Assembly: GCF_020172685.1 (NCBI RefSeq)
Contig: NZ_CP083986.1
Span: forward strand, 2,910,294 to 2,974,293
From: [Mycobacterium] nativiensis
Lineage (GTDB): Bacteria > Actinomycetota > Actinomycetes > Mycobacteriales > Mycobacteriaceae
Length of the DNA stretch: 64,000 nucleotides
Reading direction: 5' to 3'
Shown here: piece by piece, positions 42,675 through 51,851 of the stretch
Numbering within the stretch: the stretch's first letter is position 1
How the letters are laid out: every line of letters begins with the position of its first letter
Translations under genes and position numbers: made by a program
The notes under the pieces: generated by a model
What the model was told of the DNA's origin: nothing
Database searches by the model: none
The model's input: the letters and a program-made list of their open reading frames with translations, nothing else

Positions 42675-42723
42675 CGACACAACCATACCCGATAGGACAC
42701 CTTGTGTCATTTTCTTGTGTCAT
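42675..42723. promoter_or_regulatory. Repeated TTGTGTCAT/ACCCGATAGGACA operator region
   Basis: CTTGTGTCAT occurs twice in tandem (42701-42710 and 42714-42723), with an inverted GACACAA at 42676-42682; ACCCGATAGGACA lies at 42687-42699. It sits in the 84-bp gap between the divergent aldolase and XRE-cupin genes and is the expected autoregulatory operator. Confidence 0.5.
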
Positions 42724-42732
42724 GATTGGCCC

Positions 42733-43248
42733 ATGACGGAACTGCTGCGCACCGTCCGCAAGCAGCGAGGACTCACCCTCGAAGGCCTCGCCGAGCGGAC
42801 CGGACTGACCAAGAGCTACCTGTCCAAGATCGAACGCAGTCGCAGCACGCCGTCGATCGCGGTGGCCATCAAGGTGGCTCAGGCCCTGGACGTCGATGTG
42901 GCGCAACTGTTCTCCGAGCGCGGCGACGAGGACAAGATCGCCGTGGATCGGGCCGAGGACCGCAGTGAGGACCGGCAGCGTTACCGGGCGATGGCCGCAG
43001 GCATGCTCGGAAAATCGATGTCCCCGTTCGTGGTGCGCCCCACCGGGCACGCCGGCCGCGACGGCCATCCCGTGCACAGCGGTCAGGAATTCGTGTTCGT
43101 GCACGCCGGGACCGTGGAGCTGGAGTACGGCGATGCGACCTGGACCCTGACGGCCGGCGACAGCGCCTACTTCGACGCCTCGATCAGCCACCGCATGCGC
43201 ACGGTGGGCTCGGGGCCCGCCGAAGTCGTCGTCGTCGCCGCCGAGTGA
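42733..43248 (+). CDS. XRE-family regulator with cupin sensor domain
   Basis: A 171-residue repressor. An N-terminal helix-turn-helix (GLTLEGLAERTGLTKSYLSK) is joined to a C-terminal cupin (HPVHSGQEFVFVHAGTVELE) that usually binds a small ligand. It is divergent from the class II aldolase and DapA-like genes, which it probably controls. ATG 42733 is only 10 bp from the second TTGTGTCAT repeat, so the transcript is probably leaderless or nearly so. Confidence 0.9.
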   Translation: MTELLRTVRKQRGLTLEGLAERTGLTKSYLSKIERSRSTPSIAVAIKVAQALDVDVAQLFSERGDEDKIAVDRAEDRSEDRQRYRAMAAGMLGKSMSPFVVRPTGHAGRDGHPVHSGQEFVFVHAGTVELEYGDATWTLTAGDSAYFDASISHRMRTVGSGPAEVVVVAAE

Positions 43249-43262
43249 ACCGGTAGCGCGCA

Positions 43263-43604
43263 GTGAGCACCGAGCTGCTGTTCTCCTACGGCACCCTGCA
43301 ACTACCTGAGGTGCAGCGCAGCACATTCGGGCGCGAACTCGACGGCCGGCCCGACGCGATCGTCGGCTACGACCTGGACTACCTGACGATCACCGATCCG
43401 CACGTGGTGGCCGTCAGTGGCAGCGACCGGCATCCGATCCTGCGGCCGTCGGTGACACCCGACGCCCACGTGGACGGCACGGTGTTCACGATCAGCGCCG
43501 CCGAACTGGTGGCCGCCGACGAGTACGAAGTCGACGCCTACCGGCGGATTTCAGTGCCGCTGCGCTCGGGCGCTCGAGCCTGGGTGTACGTGTTCGCCGA
43601 CTGA
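43263..43604 (+). CDS. Gamma-glutamylcyclotransferase-like (AIG2/GGCT) protein
   Basis: A 113-residue protein with FSYGTLQLPEVQ, the substrate-loop motif of the GGCT fold, and an acidic ADEYEVDAYRR segment holding the likely catalytic Glu. GTG 43263, 14 bp after the regulator stop, so co-transcribed with it. The true substrate is unknown. Confidence 0.82.
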   Translation: MSTELLFSYGTLQLPEVQRSTFGRELDGRPDAIVGYDLDYLTITDPHVVAVSGSDRHPILRPSVTPDAHVDGTVFTISAAELVAADEYEVDAYRRISVPLRSGARAWVYVFAD

Positions 43605-43605
43605 G

Positions 43606-44124
43606 CTACCAGGCGCGGGTCGAGCAGGTCACGCCGCTGCCGCCCTGCTGCGAAACCACAACTTCACCGTCGACGGCGATCTCGCAGTGGAACTCGGGGT
43701 TGATCCGCAGGCCGCCGCTGGCGGTCACCAGCGCCCACTGGCTCGGGTCTGCCAGCGTGGTGGTGTAAACCAGCGGCTGTCCCCCGCCGATCGGCACCCG
43801 GACGGTCTCGAGGTACTCCGAGGAGTTGGCGTTGTAGGCCGACATGCTGGGCGGGTCGGTCTTGATGTAGGAGATGTTGCCGGTCAGGTCGCTGGTGGCG
43901 GTGATCGTGTAGGTGACCTCGTGACCGCCGGTCGTGCTCTTCTTCGGGGCCTCCGCCGAAGGCTCCGTCGAAGTCTCGGTCGGAGCTGCCGCCGGGGATT
44001 CGGTCGGGGTCGGCGCCGGCGTCTCCGGGTCGGCCAGGGACGTCGCATGGCTGGCCATCACTCCGGCGGCTGCCATCAGCAGCACCGTCCCGAACCGGAC
44101 TGTCACGTTTCGCATGGTCGTCAT
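43606..44124 (-). CDS. Secreted protein with MmpS-like C-terminal domain
   Basis: A 172-residue exported protein. The signal peptide (1-31, ending SLADP) is followed by a Pro/Thr/Glu-rich linker (32-64) and a beta-rich domain of about 105 residues with two Cys near its end (FHCEIAVDGEVV; GVTCSTRAW). The pattern YTITA ... DGEVV ... GVTC resembles the outer domain of MmpS proteins, but there is no MmpL partner. The stop lies 1 bp from the convergent GGCT-like stop. Confidence 0.7.
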   Translation of the reverse strand: MTTMRNVTVRFGTVLLMAAAGVMASHATSLADPETPAPTPTESPAAAPTETSTEPSAEAPKKSTTGGHEVTYTITATSDLTGNISYIKTDPPSMSAYNANSSEYLETVRVPIGGGQPLVYTTTLADPSQWALVTASGGLRINPEFHCEIAVDGEVVVSQQGGSGVTCSTRAW

Positions 44125-44233
44125 ACCGCGCAACGCTACCGGAGGCCCGGCGACCGCAGGTCCGGCCGCAGGACGTGGATTGCCCGCGAAATTGCACTCA
44201 TGCAGGGGATTCGCCGGATCTTCCTGCACCGTT

Positions 44234-45499
44234 TCAATCTCGCCGAAGCCGGCCCAAAACCTGGGCCAACACGTCCTCGAACGCCACCTCGACCTGCTCG
44301 CCGGTGGCCAGATTCTTGACACCGACGGTGCCGGCCTCGATGTCACGGTCACCGGCGACCAGCGCCACCGCCGCCCCGGAGCGGTCCGCGGCGCGCATCG
44401 CACCCTTCATTCCGCGATCCCCGTAGGCCAGATCCACCCGCACCCCGGCGGCCCGCAACTGTCCGGCCAGCACCGCCAGCCGCAGCTTGGCCGCCTCGGA
44501 AAGCCCCACCCCGAACACGTCGCAGCGGGTGGCCTGCCCCACCGACTTGCCCTCGGCAGCCAGGGCCAGCAGGGTGCGGTCCACCCCGAGGCCGAACCCG
44601 ATCCCGGACAGATCCTGGCCGCCCAGCTGGCGCATCAGCCCGTCGTAGCGGCCGCCGCCGCCGATGCCGGACTGCGCACCGAGTCCGTCGTGCACGAACT
44701 CGAACGTGGTCTTGGTGTAGTAGTCCAGCCCGCGCACCATCCGCGGGTTGATCACATACGGCACCTGCAGGGCGTCCAGGTGCGCCAGCACCGTGTCGAA
44801 ATGCGCCTTGGCCTGATCGGAGAGGTGGTCGAGCATCAGCGGCGCATCGGCGGTCATCGCTTTGACCTCCGGGCGTTTGTCGTCGAGCACCCGCAGCGGG
44901 TTGATCTCGGCGCGGCGACGCGTCTCCTCGTCGAGGTCCAGCCCGAACAGGAACTGCTGCAACAATTCTCGATACGCGGGCCGGCAGCTGTCGTCGCCCA
45001 GCGAGGTGATCTCCAGCCGGAACCCGTCAAGGCCCAGCGATCGGAATCCGGCGTCGGCGACCGCGATCACCTCGGCGTCCAGCGCCGGGTCGTCCACTCC
45101 GATGGCTTCCACGCCGACCTGTTGCAGCTGCCGGTACCGGCCGGCCTGCGGGCGCTCATAGCGGAAGAACGGCCCGGAATAGCAGAGCTTGGTCGGCAAC
45201 TGACCGCGGTCCAGTCCGTGCTCGATGACCGCGCGCACCACCCCGGCGGTGCCCTCGGGTCGCAGCGTCACCGAGCGGTCGCCGCGGTCGGCGAAGGTGT
45301 ACATCTCCTTGGAGACCACATCGGTGGACTCCCCCACCCCGCGGGCGAACAACCCGGTGTCCTCGAAGATCGGCAACTCGATGTCGCCGTAGCCGGCGCG
45401 GCGGGCAGCGGCCAGCAGGCCGTCGCGCACCGCGACAAACCCGGCTGAGGCCGGCGGAACGTAATCAGGCACCCCTTTGGGTGCGACAAAGGTGCTCAC
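44234..45499 (-). CDS. hisS: Histidyl-tRNA synthetase
   Basis: A 421-residue class II synthetase: motif 2 [20 protein letters not shown], the histidine-binding RGLDYYTKT and motif 3 [16 protein letters not shown] 45499 (STFVAPKG) with AAAAGG upstream is chosen over GTG 45529. The two GTGs lie in two copies of a short duplication (GTGCTCACGCACT on the plus strand), the outer one overlapping the end of the upstream gene. Confidence 0.95.
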   Translation of the reverse strand: MSTFVAPKGVPDYVPPASAGFVAVRDGLLAAARRAGYGDIELPIFEDTGLFARGVGESTDVVSKEMYTFADRGDRSVTLRPEGTAGVVRAVIEHGLDRGQLPTKLCYSGPFFRYERPQAGRYRQLQQVGVEAIGVDDPALDAEVIAVADAGFRSLGLDGFRLEITSLGDDSCRPAYRELLQQFLFGLDLDEETRRRAEINPLRVLDDKRPEVKAMTADAPLMLDHLSDQAKAHFDTVLAHLDALQVPYVINPRMVRGLDYYTKTTFEFVHDGLGAQSGIGGGGRYDGLMRQLGGQDLSGIGFGLGVDRTLLALAAEGKSVGQATRCDVFGVGLSEAAKLRLAVLAGQLRAAGVRVDLAYGDRGMKGAMRAADRSGAAVALVAGDRDIEAGTVGVKNLATGEQVEVAFEDVLAQVLGRLRRD

Positions 45500-45521
45500 G
45501 CACTCAGCCTTTTCAACGTGC

Positions 45522-46205
45522 TCACGCACTGAGCCCTTCTAGGAATGGGTTTCCGCGGCGCTCGGCGCCGATGGTGGTCTTGGGTCCGTGGCCGGGCAGC
45601 ACCACGGTCGCGTCGTCGAGGACCAGTAGTTTGTCGACGATCGAGTTCATCAGGTCACGGCCGCTGCCGCCGGGCAGGTCGGTACGGCCGACCGAGTTCT
45701 GGAACAGGGTGTCACCGCTGAAGACCACCTCGGCTGCGTCGCCTTCGACCCGGAATACCACCGAGCCGCGGGTGTGGCCGGGCGTGTGATCGACAGTGAC
45801 GGTGGTGTCGCCCAGGCCGATCTTGTCCCCGTCACGGTCGAGCTCCACCAGCTGCTTGGGCTCGGCGAACATCAGCTTGCTCAACGCCCCGAACAGCGCC
45901 TGACCCGGCATGGTGCCCAGCGAACGCAACGGGTCGGTGAGCATGAACCGGTCCTCGGGGTGGATGTAGGTGGGGCAACCGTAGGTGTCGGAGACCTTCT
46001 GCGCCGACCAGATGTGGTCGATGTGGCCGTGGGTGAGCAGCACCGCCGACGGCGTCAGCCGGTTCTCGTCGAGGACGCGGCGCAACTGGGACATCGCGCG
46101 CTGGCCCGGGTCGACGACGATCGCGTCGGCGCCTTGCCGCTGCGCCAGCACGTAGCAGTTACACGCCAGCATTCCCGCGGGGAATCCGGTGACCAACACG
46201 TGCAC
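45522..46205 (-). CDS. MBL-fold hydrolase (glyoxalase II-like, Rv2581c-like)
   Basis: A 227-residue metallo-beta-lactamase fold enzyme with the metal motif [10 protein letters not shown], plus [16 protein letters not shown] and LPGHGP. It belongs to the hydroxyacylglutathione hydrolase-like group; mycobacteria use mycothiol, so a mycothiol thioester is a possible substrate (inference). GTG 46205 or GTG 46199 could be the start. Co-transcribed with hisS. Confidence 0.88.
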   Translation of the reverse strand: MHVLVTGFPAGMLACNCYVLAQRQGADAIVVDPGQRAMSQLRRVLDENRLTPSAVLLTHGHIDHIWSAQKVSDTYGCPTYIHPEDRFMLTDPLRSLGTMPGQALFGALSKLMFAEPKQLVELDRDGDKIGLGDTTVTVDHTPGHTRGSVVFRVEGDAAEVVFSGDTLFQNSVGRTDLPGGSGRDLMNSIVDKLLVLDDATVVLPGHGPKTTIGAERRGNPFLEGLSA

Positions 46206-46308
46206 CAGTTTCCCATTGCGCGCCCAGCCGCCGATGACGCGGGCGGCGCGGGCGGACTCTGGCAGACTTGGGACCCGACCGATTCAGCGAGCCAGGAGGT
46301 TACCGGCG

Positions 46309-47205
46309 GTGCCCACGAACGAGGAACGGCGAGCCAACGCCAAGCGCAATCTCGACCAACAGGTGGAGCAGCGCGCCCAGGCCGCCCGCAAGCAACGCCT
46401 GATGCTGATGATCGCCGGCGCTGTGGTGGCCGTGCTGCTCATCGCCGGAGTGGTGTTCGTGGTGCTGCGCGACAACGGCAACTCCGGCAACGTCAACGCC
46501 GGCAAGTCAACGACGCCGGAGACCTCGGAGACCTCGGATGCGGAGTCCCCCGCCTCACCGGCCGGCGAGCCCGGCAAGCTGCCGAAGTTCACCGCGTCGC
46601 CGACCCTGGGCTCCAACTGCCAGTACCCCAAGGCGCGTGCCGCCAGCAAGCCCGTCGAGCCGCCGCGCTCCGGCAAGGTCCCGACCGATCCGGCCGAGGT
46701 CAGCGTTTCCATGGTGACCGATCAGGGCCCCATCGGGTTGATGCTGAACAACGCCCAGTCCCCTTGCACCGTCAACAGTTTCATCAGCCTGGGAGCCAAG
46801 GACTTCTTCTCCGACACTCAGTGCCACCGGTTGACCACCTCTCCGATGCTGAGCGTGCTGCAATGCGGCGACCCGGCCGGCGACGGCACCGGCGGCCCCG
46901 GCTATCAGTTCGCCAACGAGTACCCCACCGACCAGTACCCGACCGGCGACCCGGCCGCTCAGCAGCCGGTGCTGTACCCGCGCGGCACCCTGGCGATGGC
47001 CAACGCCGGGCCCGGCACCAACGGCAGCCAGTTCTTCCTGGTGTATCAGGACTCGATGCTGCCGCCGCAGTACACGGTGTTCGGCACCATCCAGCAGGAC
47101 GGGCTGGACACTTTGGACACGATCGCCGCGGCCGGCGTCAAGGGCGGCGGCAGCGACGGCCCGCCGGTCACCAAGGTGACGGTCAAGTCGATCCGCGCCG
47201 ACTAG
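46309..47205 (+). CDS. ppiB: Membrane-anchored peptidyl-prolyl isomerase (cyclophilin)
   Basis: A 298-residue protein: a basic cytoplasmic N-terminus with heptad character, one transmembrane helix (about 33-55), a Ser/Thr/Pro-rich linker and an outer cyclophilin domain. The catalytic Arg stands in CHRLTTS and the pocket in GTNGSQFFLVY. The usual FHRVIPGFMIQGGDP is changed to CHRLT..MLSVLQCGDP with two Cys, as in Rv2582. GTG 46309 has AGGAGG at 46294-46299. Confidence 0.9.
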   Translation: MPTNEERRANAKRNLDQQVEQRAQAARKQRLMLMIAGAVVAVLLIAGVVFVVLRDNGNSGNVNAGKSTTPETSETSDAESPASPAGEPGKLPKFTASPTLGSNCQYPKARAASKPVEPPRSGKVPTDPAEVSVSMVTDQGPIGLMLNNAQSPCTVNSFISLGAKDFFSDTQCHRLTTSPMLSVLQCGDPAGDGTGGPGYQFANEYPTDQYPTGDPAAQQPVLYPRGTLAMANAGPGTNGSQFFLVYQDSMLPPQYTVFGTIQQDGLDTLDTIAAAGVKGGGSDGPPVTKVTVKSIRAD

Positions 47206-47218
47206 CGAGGACGGTTCC

Positions 47219-47251
47219 GCCGGCACGCTCGCGGGGGGCGCGCGTGCCGGC
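47219..47251 (+). terminator. Terminator after ppiB
   Basis: A 10-bp perfect stem GCCGGCACGC (47219-47228 with 47242-47251), 13 bp after the ppiB stop and 28 bp before the next gene. Confidence 0.6.
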
Positions 47252-47279
47252 ATGCGAGTCACTGACCCTGGGGAGGGGC

Positions 47280-48869
47280 ATGTACCGATTCATCGCAGTC
47301 ATCGCGCCGGGTGTCGTCGCCCCGGCCGCCGCGGCCGCCGCCATCTCCGATCACCCGGCATGGTGCTGGCTGGCCGTGCCGGCGACGTTGGTGTTCGCGC
47401 TCGGAATCCATGACCTGATCCAGACCCGGCACTCGGTCTTGCGCAACTATCCGGTGCTGGGACATCTGCGGTTCGTGATGGAGGATCTGCGGCCGGAACT
47501 GCAGCAGTACTTCATCGAGCGCAACTTCGACGGCCGCCCCTACGACCGGTCCCGCCGGACGATCATCTACGAGCGCGCCAAGGGCACCCACAGCGAGCAG
47601 GCCTTCGGCACCGAACGTGACATCGACTCGGTCGGCTATGAGCATCTCGCGCAGTCCGTCGCACCGGCACCGCTGCCCGACAACCCGCCCCGGGTGCTGG
47701 TGGGCGGGCCGGACTGCAAGCAGCCGTATTCGATGGCGCTGCTGAATGTTTCGGCGATGAGCTTCGGGGCGCTGTCCAACAATGCGATCCTGGCCCTGAA
47801 CAAAGGCGCCGCGCTGGGCGGGTTCGCCCACGACACCGGCGAGGGCGGCCTGACCCCGTATCACACCGAGCACGGGGGCGACCTGGTGTGGGAGATCGGC
47901 TCGGGATACTTCGGAACCCGCACCGCCGAAGGCCGTTTCGACCCGGCGCAGTTCGCCGACAAAGCCGCTCACGAAGCCGTCAAATGCGTGTCGCTGAAAC
48001 TGAGTCAGGGCGCCAAACCCGGGCTGGGCGGGGTACTGCCGGCGGCCAAGGTCAGCGAGGAGATCGCCCGCTACCGCGGCGTACCCGCGCATCAGAAGTG
48101 CATCAGCCCCGCCGCCCACTCGGCGTTCTCCACGCCGCGGGAGTTGATCCGCTTCATCGCCGACATGCGTGAACTGGCCGGCGGCAAACCCACCGGGTTC
48201 AAGCTGTGTGTCGGTACCCGTACCGATGTGCTGGCGATCTGCAAGGCGATGGTCGACGAGGGCACCGCCCCGGACTTCATCATCGTCGACGGCGCCGAAG
48301 GCGGAACCGCCGCTGCGCCACTGGAATACGAAGACCACGTAGGCATGCCGCTCACCGACGGCCTGATGACTGTCCATAACGTGCTCGTCGGGATGGGCCT
48401 GCGCGACAAGATCCGGCTCGGTGCCAGCGGCAAGGTCGCCGGTGCCACCGACGTGGTCAAGCGACTGATCCAGGGCGCCGACTACACCAATTCGGCGCGG
48501 GCCATGATGATGGCGATCGGCTGCATCCAGGCCCAGCGCTGTCACACCAACACCTGCCCCAGCGGCGTGGCCACCCAGGATCCCCGGAGGGCGCGCGCGC
48601 TCAACGTCGCCGACAAGAGTGTGCGGGTGCAGCGTTATCAGGCCGCGACGGTCCACCAGGCGATGCAGATGATCGCCTCGCTGGGGGCGCACGGGCCCGA
48701 GCAGCTCAACCCGCACATGCTGCGCAAGCGGGTCTCGCCGTCGATCGTGCGAACCTACGCCGAGATCTATGAATGGCTGCGGCCGGGCCAGTTGCTGGCC
48801 GAGCGTCCCGCGTCCTGGGAGACCGACTGGGCGTTCGCCGACCCCGACAGCTTCAGCCCCGCCCGCTGA
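47280..48869 (+). CDS. Stand-alone FMN-binding glutamate synthase-like (GltB central domain) protein
   Basis: A 529-residue protein. Two hydrophobic helices (about 5-22 and 28-45) precede a cytoplasmic FMN/alpha-barrel domain like the synthase half of GOGAT. FMN and cluster segments are visible: NVSAMSFGALS, GTGEGGLTPYH-like (here DTGEGGLTPYH), VDGAEGGTAAAP, and CIQAQRCHTNTCPSGVA with the three 3Fe-4S cysteines. No glutaminase domain or GltD partner is nearby, so true glutamate synthase activity is doubtful. ATG 47280 has GGGGAGGGG upstream. M. tuberculosis lacks it at this place. Confidence 0.85.
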   Translation: MYRFIAVIAPGVVAPAAAAAAISDHPAWCWLAVPATLVFALGIHDLIQTRHSVLRNYPVLGHLRFVMEDLRPELQQYFIERNFDGRPYDRSRRTIIYERAKGTHSEQAFGTERDIDSVGYEHLAQSVAPAPLPDNPPRVLVGGPDCKQPYSMALLNVSAMSFGALSNNAILALNKGAALGGFAHDTGEGGLTPYHTEHGGDLVWEIGSGYFGTRTAEGRFDPAQFADKAAHEAVKCVSLKLSQGAKPGLGGVLPAAKVSEEIARYRGVPAHQKCISPAAHSAFSTPRELIRFIADMRELAGGKPTGFKLCVGTRTDVLAICKAMVDEGTAPDFIIVDGAEGGTAAAPLEYEDHVGMPLTDGLMTVHNVLVGMGLRDKIRLGASGKVAGATDVVKRLIQGADYTNSARAMMMAIGCIQAQRCHTNTCPSGVATQDPRRARALNVADKSVRVQRYQAATVHQAMQMIASLGAHGPEQLNPHMLRKRVSPSIVRTYAEIYEWLRPGQLLAERPASWETDWAFADPDSFSPAR

Positions 48870-48878
48870 GCTGCTGCC

Positions 48879-51287
48879 TCAGGCAGCCGAAGTCACCCGG
48901 TAGACGTCGTAGACACCCTCGACGTTGCGGACCACGTTGAGCAGGTGCCCCAGGTGCTTCGGGTCGCCCATCTCGAAGGTGAACCGGCTGATCGCCACCC
49001 GGTCCCGCGATGTGGTGACCGAGGCCGACAAGATGTTGACCTTCTCGTCTGCGAGCACCTTGGTCACATCCGAGAGCAGCCGGTGCCGGTCCAGCGCCTC
49101 GACCTGGATGGCCACCAGGAACACCGACGACGGCGACGGCGCCCACTTGACCTCGATGATCCGCTCGGCGTGGTCGCGCAGTGAGTCGGCGTTGGTGCAG
49201 TCGGTGCGGTGCACCGACACCCCGCCACCGCGGGTGACGAAGCCCATGATCTTGTCGCCGGGCACCGGAGTGCAGCACTTCGCCAGTTTGGTCAGGACGC
49301 CCGTCGCACCCGGTACCGCGACGCCGACGTCGTCAGAGTGGCGTTCCCGGCGCGAGATGGTCAGCGGGGTGGAGCGCTCAGCCAGGTCCTCTTCGGCCTG
49401 GTCCACCCCACCGAGCTGGGCCACCAGGCGCTGCACCACGTGGTGCGCCGAGATGTGGTTCTCGCCGACCGCGGTGTAGAGCGAAGACACGTCGCTGTAG
49501 TGCAGTTCGCGGGCCACCGCGGCCATCGACTCGCCGTTGACCAGGCGCTGCAGCGGCAGGCCCACCTTGCGTACCTCGCGGGCGATCGCGTCCTTGCCAG
49601 AGTCCAGCGCCTCTTCCCGACGCTCCTTGGCGAACCACTGCCGGATCTTGGCCTTGGCCCGCGGCGACACCACGAACTGCTGCCAGTCCCGCGACGGCCC
49701 GGCGTTCTGCGCCTTCGAGGTGAAAACCTCGACCACTTCCCCGTTTTCCAGCTTGCGCTCCAGCGCCACCAGCCGGCCGTTGACCCGGGCACCGATGCAG
49801 CGGTGACCGACCTCGGTGTGCACGGCGTAGGCGAAGTCGACGGGGGTCGATCCGGTGGGCAGCGTGATCACATCACCCTTGGGGGTGAACACGAAGATCT
49901 CCTTGACCGCCAGGTCATAACGCAGCGCCTCGAGGAATTCGCCCGGGTCGGCCGCCTCCCGCTGCCAGTCCAGCAGCTGACGCATCCAGGCCATGTCGTC
50001 GATCTCGGCGGCGGTGTTCAGGTGCGGAACTCCGTTGCGGCCCTTGGCTTCCTTGTACCGCCAGTGGGCGGCGATGCCGTACTCGGCGGTGCGGTGCATC
50101 TCTCGGGTGCGGATCTGGATCTCCAGCGGCTTGCCCTCCGGACCGATCACCGTGGTGTGCAGCGACTGGTAGACCCCGTAGCGCGGCTGGGCGATGTAGT
50201 CCTTGAACCTGCCCGCCATCGGCTGCCACAGCGAGTGCACCACACCGACCGCGGCGTAGCAGTCCCGGATCTCGTCGCACAGGATCCGCAGCCCCACCAG
50301 GTCGTAGATGTCGTCGAAGTCGCGGCCTCGCACGATCATCTTCTGGTAGATCGACCAGTAGTGCTTGGGCCTCCCCTCGACGGTCGCGGTGATCTTCGAC
50401 TTCGCCAGCGTGTTGACGATCTCGGTGCGCACCTTGGCCAGGTAGGTGTCGCGTGACGGTGACCGATCGGCCACCAGTCGGACGATCTCCTCGTACTTCT
50501 TGGGGTGCAGGATCGCAAACGACAGATCCTCCAGCTCCCACTTGACGGTCGCCATACCCAGCCGATGTGCCAGCGGCGCAATGACTTCCAACGTCTCTCG
50601 GGCTTTGCGTGCCTGCTTCTCCGGGGCCAGGAACCGGATGGTGCGCATGTTGTGCAGCCGGTCGGCCACCTTGATCACCAGCACCCGAGGGTCACGTGCC
50701 ATCGCGATGACCATCTTGCGGATGGTCTCGGCCTCGGCCGCGGTGCCCAGCACCACCTTGTCCAGCTTGGTCACCCCGTCGACCAGGTGAGCGACCTCGT
50801 CGCCGAATTCCCCGGCCAGCGCCTCCAGCGTGTAACCGGTGTCCTCGACGGTGTCATGCAACAGCGCGGCCACCAGCGTGATGGTGTCCATACCCAGTTC
50901 CGCCAGGATGGTGGCCACGGCGACCGGGTGGGTGATGTAGGGATCGCCCGAATGGCGCAGCTGGGCGGCGTGGCGCTCTTCGGCGACCTCGTAGGCGCGT
51001 TGCAGCAGCGCCAGATTCGCCTTCGGGTAGAACTGCCGGTGGACCGCCACCAGCGGCTCCAGCACCGGGCTGAGCGCACCACGTTGGGCGGTGATCCGGC
51101 GCGCGATCCGGGCCCGCACCCGCCGCGACGCGCTGGTGGGTACCTTCAGCAGGTCGGTGCGCTCGGTGGGCGAATCCTGGGCCGGAGCCTCCGACACCGC
51201 CACCGGATGGGTGGCGTCAGCGTTGTGCTGACCGGGCCCCTGATCGGTCCCCGGTGCTGAGCCCTGCTCCGCGACCACGTTCCTCAC
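48879..51287 (-). CDS. relA: Bifunctional (p)ppGpp synthetase/hydrolase Rel
   Basis: An 802-residue stringent-response enzyme: HD hydrolase ([12 protein letters not shown]), synthetase ([13 protein letters not shown]), TGS ([21 protein letters not shown]), a zinc-finger-like CCTPVPGD and a C-terminal ACT domain. It makes and degrades the alarmone on ribosomes stalled by starvation. GTG 51287. The gap to apt is 21 bp. Confidence 0.97.
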   Translation of the reverse strand: MRNVVAEQGSAPGTDQGPGQHNADATHPVAVSEAPAQDSPTERTDLLKVPTSASRRVRARIARRITAQRGALSPVLEPLVAVHRQFYPKANLALLQRAYEVAEERHAAQLRHSGDPYITHPVAVATILAELGMDTITLVAALLHDTVEDTGYTLEALAGEFGDEVAHLVDGVTKLDKVVLGTAAEAETIRKMVIAMARDPRVLVIKVADRLHNMRTIRFLAPEKQARKARETLEVIAPLAHRLGMATVKWELEDLSFAILHPKKYEEIVRLVADRSPSRDTYLAKVRTEIVNTLAKSKITATVEGRPKHYWSIYQKMIVRGRDFDDIYDLVGLRILCDEIRDCYAAVGVVHSLWQPMAGRFKDYIAQPRYGVYQSLHTTVIGPEGKPLEIQIRTREMHRTAEYGIAAHWRYKEAKGRNGVPHLNTAAEIDDMAWMRQLLDWQREAADPGEFLEALRYDLAVKEIFVFTPKGDVITLPTGSTPVDFAYAVHTEVGHRCIGARVNGRLVALERKLENGEVVEVFTSKAQNAGPSRDWQQFVVSPRAKAKIRQWFAKERREEALDSGKDAIAREVRKVGLPLQRLVNGESMAAVARELHYSDVSSLYTAVGENHISAHHVVQRLVAQLGGVDQAEEDLAERSTPLTISRRERHSDDVGVAVPGATGVLTKLAKCCTPVPGDKIMGFVTRGGGVSVHRTDCTNADSLRDHAERIIEVKWAPSPSSVFLVAIQVEALDRHRLLSDVTKVLADEKVNILSASVTTSRDRVAISRFTFEMGDPKHLGHLLNVVRNVEGVYDVYRVTSAA

Positions 51288-51308
51288 CTCCGATAACGAG
51301 AGTATCGG

Positions 51309-51851
51309 CTAAACGACGCGCAGGCTGCGCAGCTGCAGCGGGGCCACCGCGGCGCGCCCGCCCAACCCGGCCAGCTCCAGCACCACCGCCGCCGCGGTCA
51401 CCTCGGCGCCGGCGCGACGCAACAGCCGCAGCGTCGCCGCCAGAGTGCCGCCGGTGGCCAGCACGTCGTCGACGATCACCACACGACGGCCGGCCAGCTC
51501 GATACCGTCGGCCGGGATTTCCAGCACAGCGCTGCCGTACTCAAGCTGATAGGTCTCCGTCAGCACCGGCGGCGGCAGTTTGCCGCCCTTGCGGACCGCG
51601 AGCGCACCCACCCCGAGCCGGTCGGCGACCGCTCCGGCCAGCAGAAACCCCCGCGCGTCGATCCCGGCGATCAGGTCCGCCCCGTCGGCGACCGCGACCA
51701 GCGCATCGGTGACCGCAGCCAGCCCGGCGGCATCGGCGAACACCGGGGTCAGGTCCTTGAAGGCGATACCGGGAACCGGAAAGTCGGCGACCTCGCGGGT
51801 CAGCGACGCGATGATCTCGGCAGGGTCGCCTGCCGGTGCGGCCCGGTTCAC
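51309..51851 (-). CDS. apt: Adenine phosphoribosyltransferase
   Basis: A 180-residue purine-salvage enzyme with the PRPP-binding motif [13 protein letters not shown] and the conserved [10 protein letters not shown] and GIDARGFLL segments. GTG 51851 overlaps the upstream stop (GTGA); the longer open frame upstream is antisense-like extension. Confidence 0.94.
   Translation of the reverse strand: MNRAAPAGDPAEIIASLTREVADFPVPGIAFKDLTPVFADAAGLAAVTDALVAVADGADLIAGIDARGFLLAGAVADRLGVGALAVRKGGKLPPPVLTETYQLEYGSAVLEIPADGIELAGRRVVIVDDVLATGGTLAATLRLLRRAGAEVTAAAVVLELAGLGGRAAVAPLQLRSLRVV

Noticed and set aside
45774..47279. Long N-terminal extension of the GltB-like frame
   Set aside because: It runs through ppiB in another frame and a terminator; ATG 47280 has a good ribosome site and gives a complete protein.
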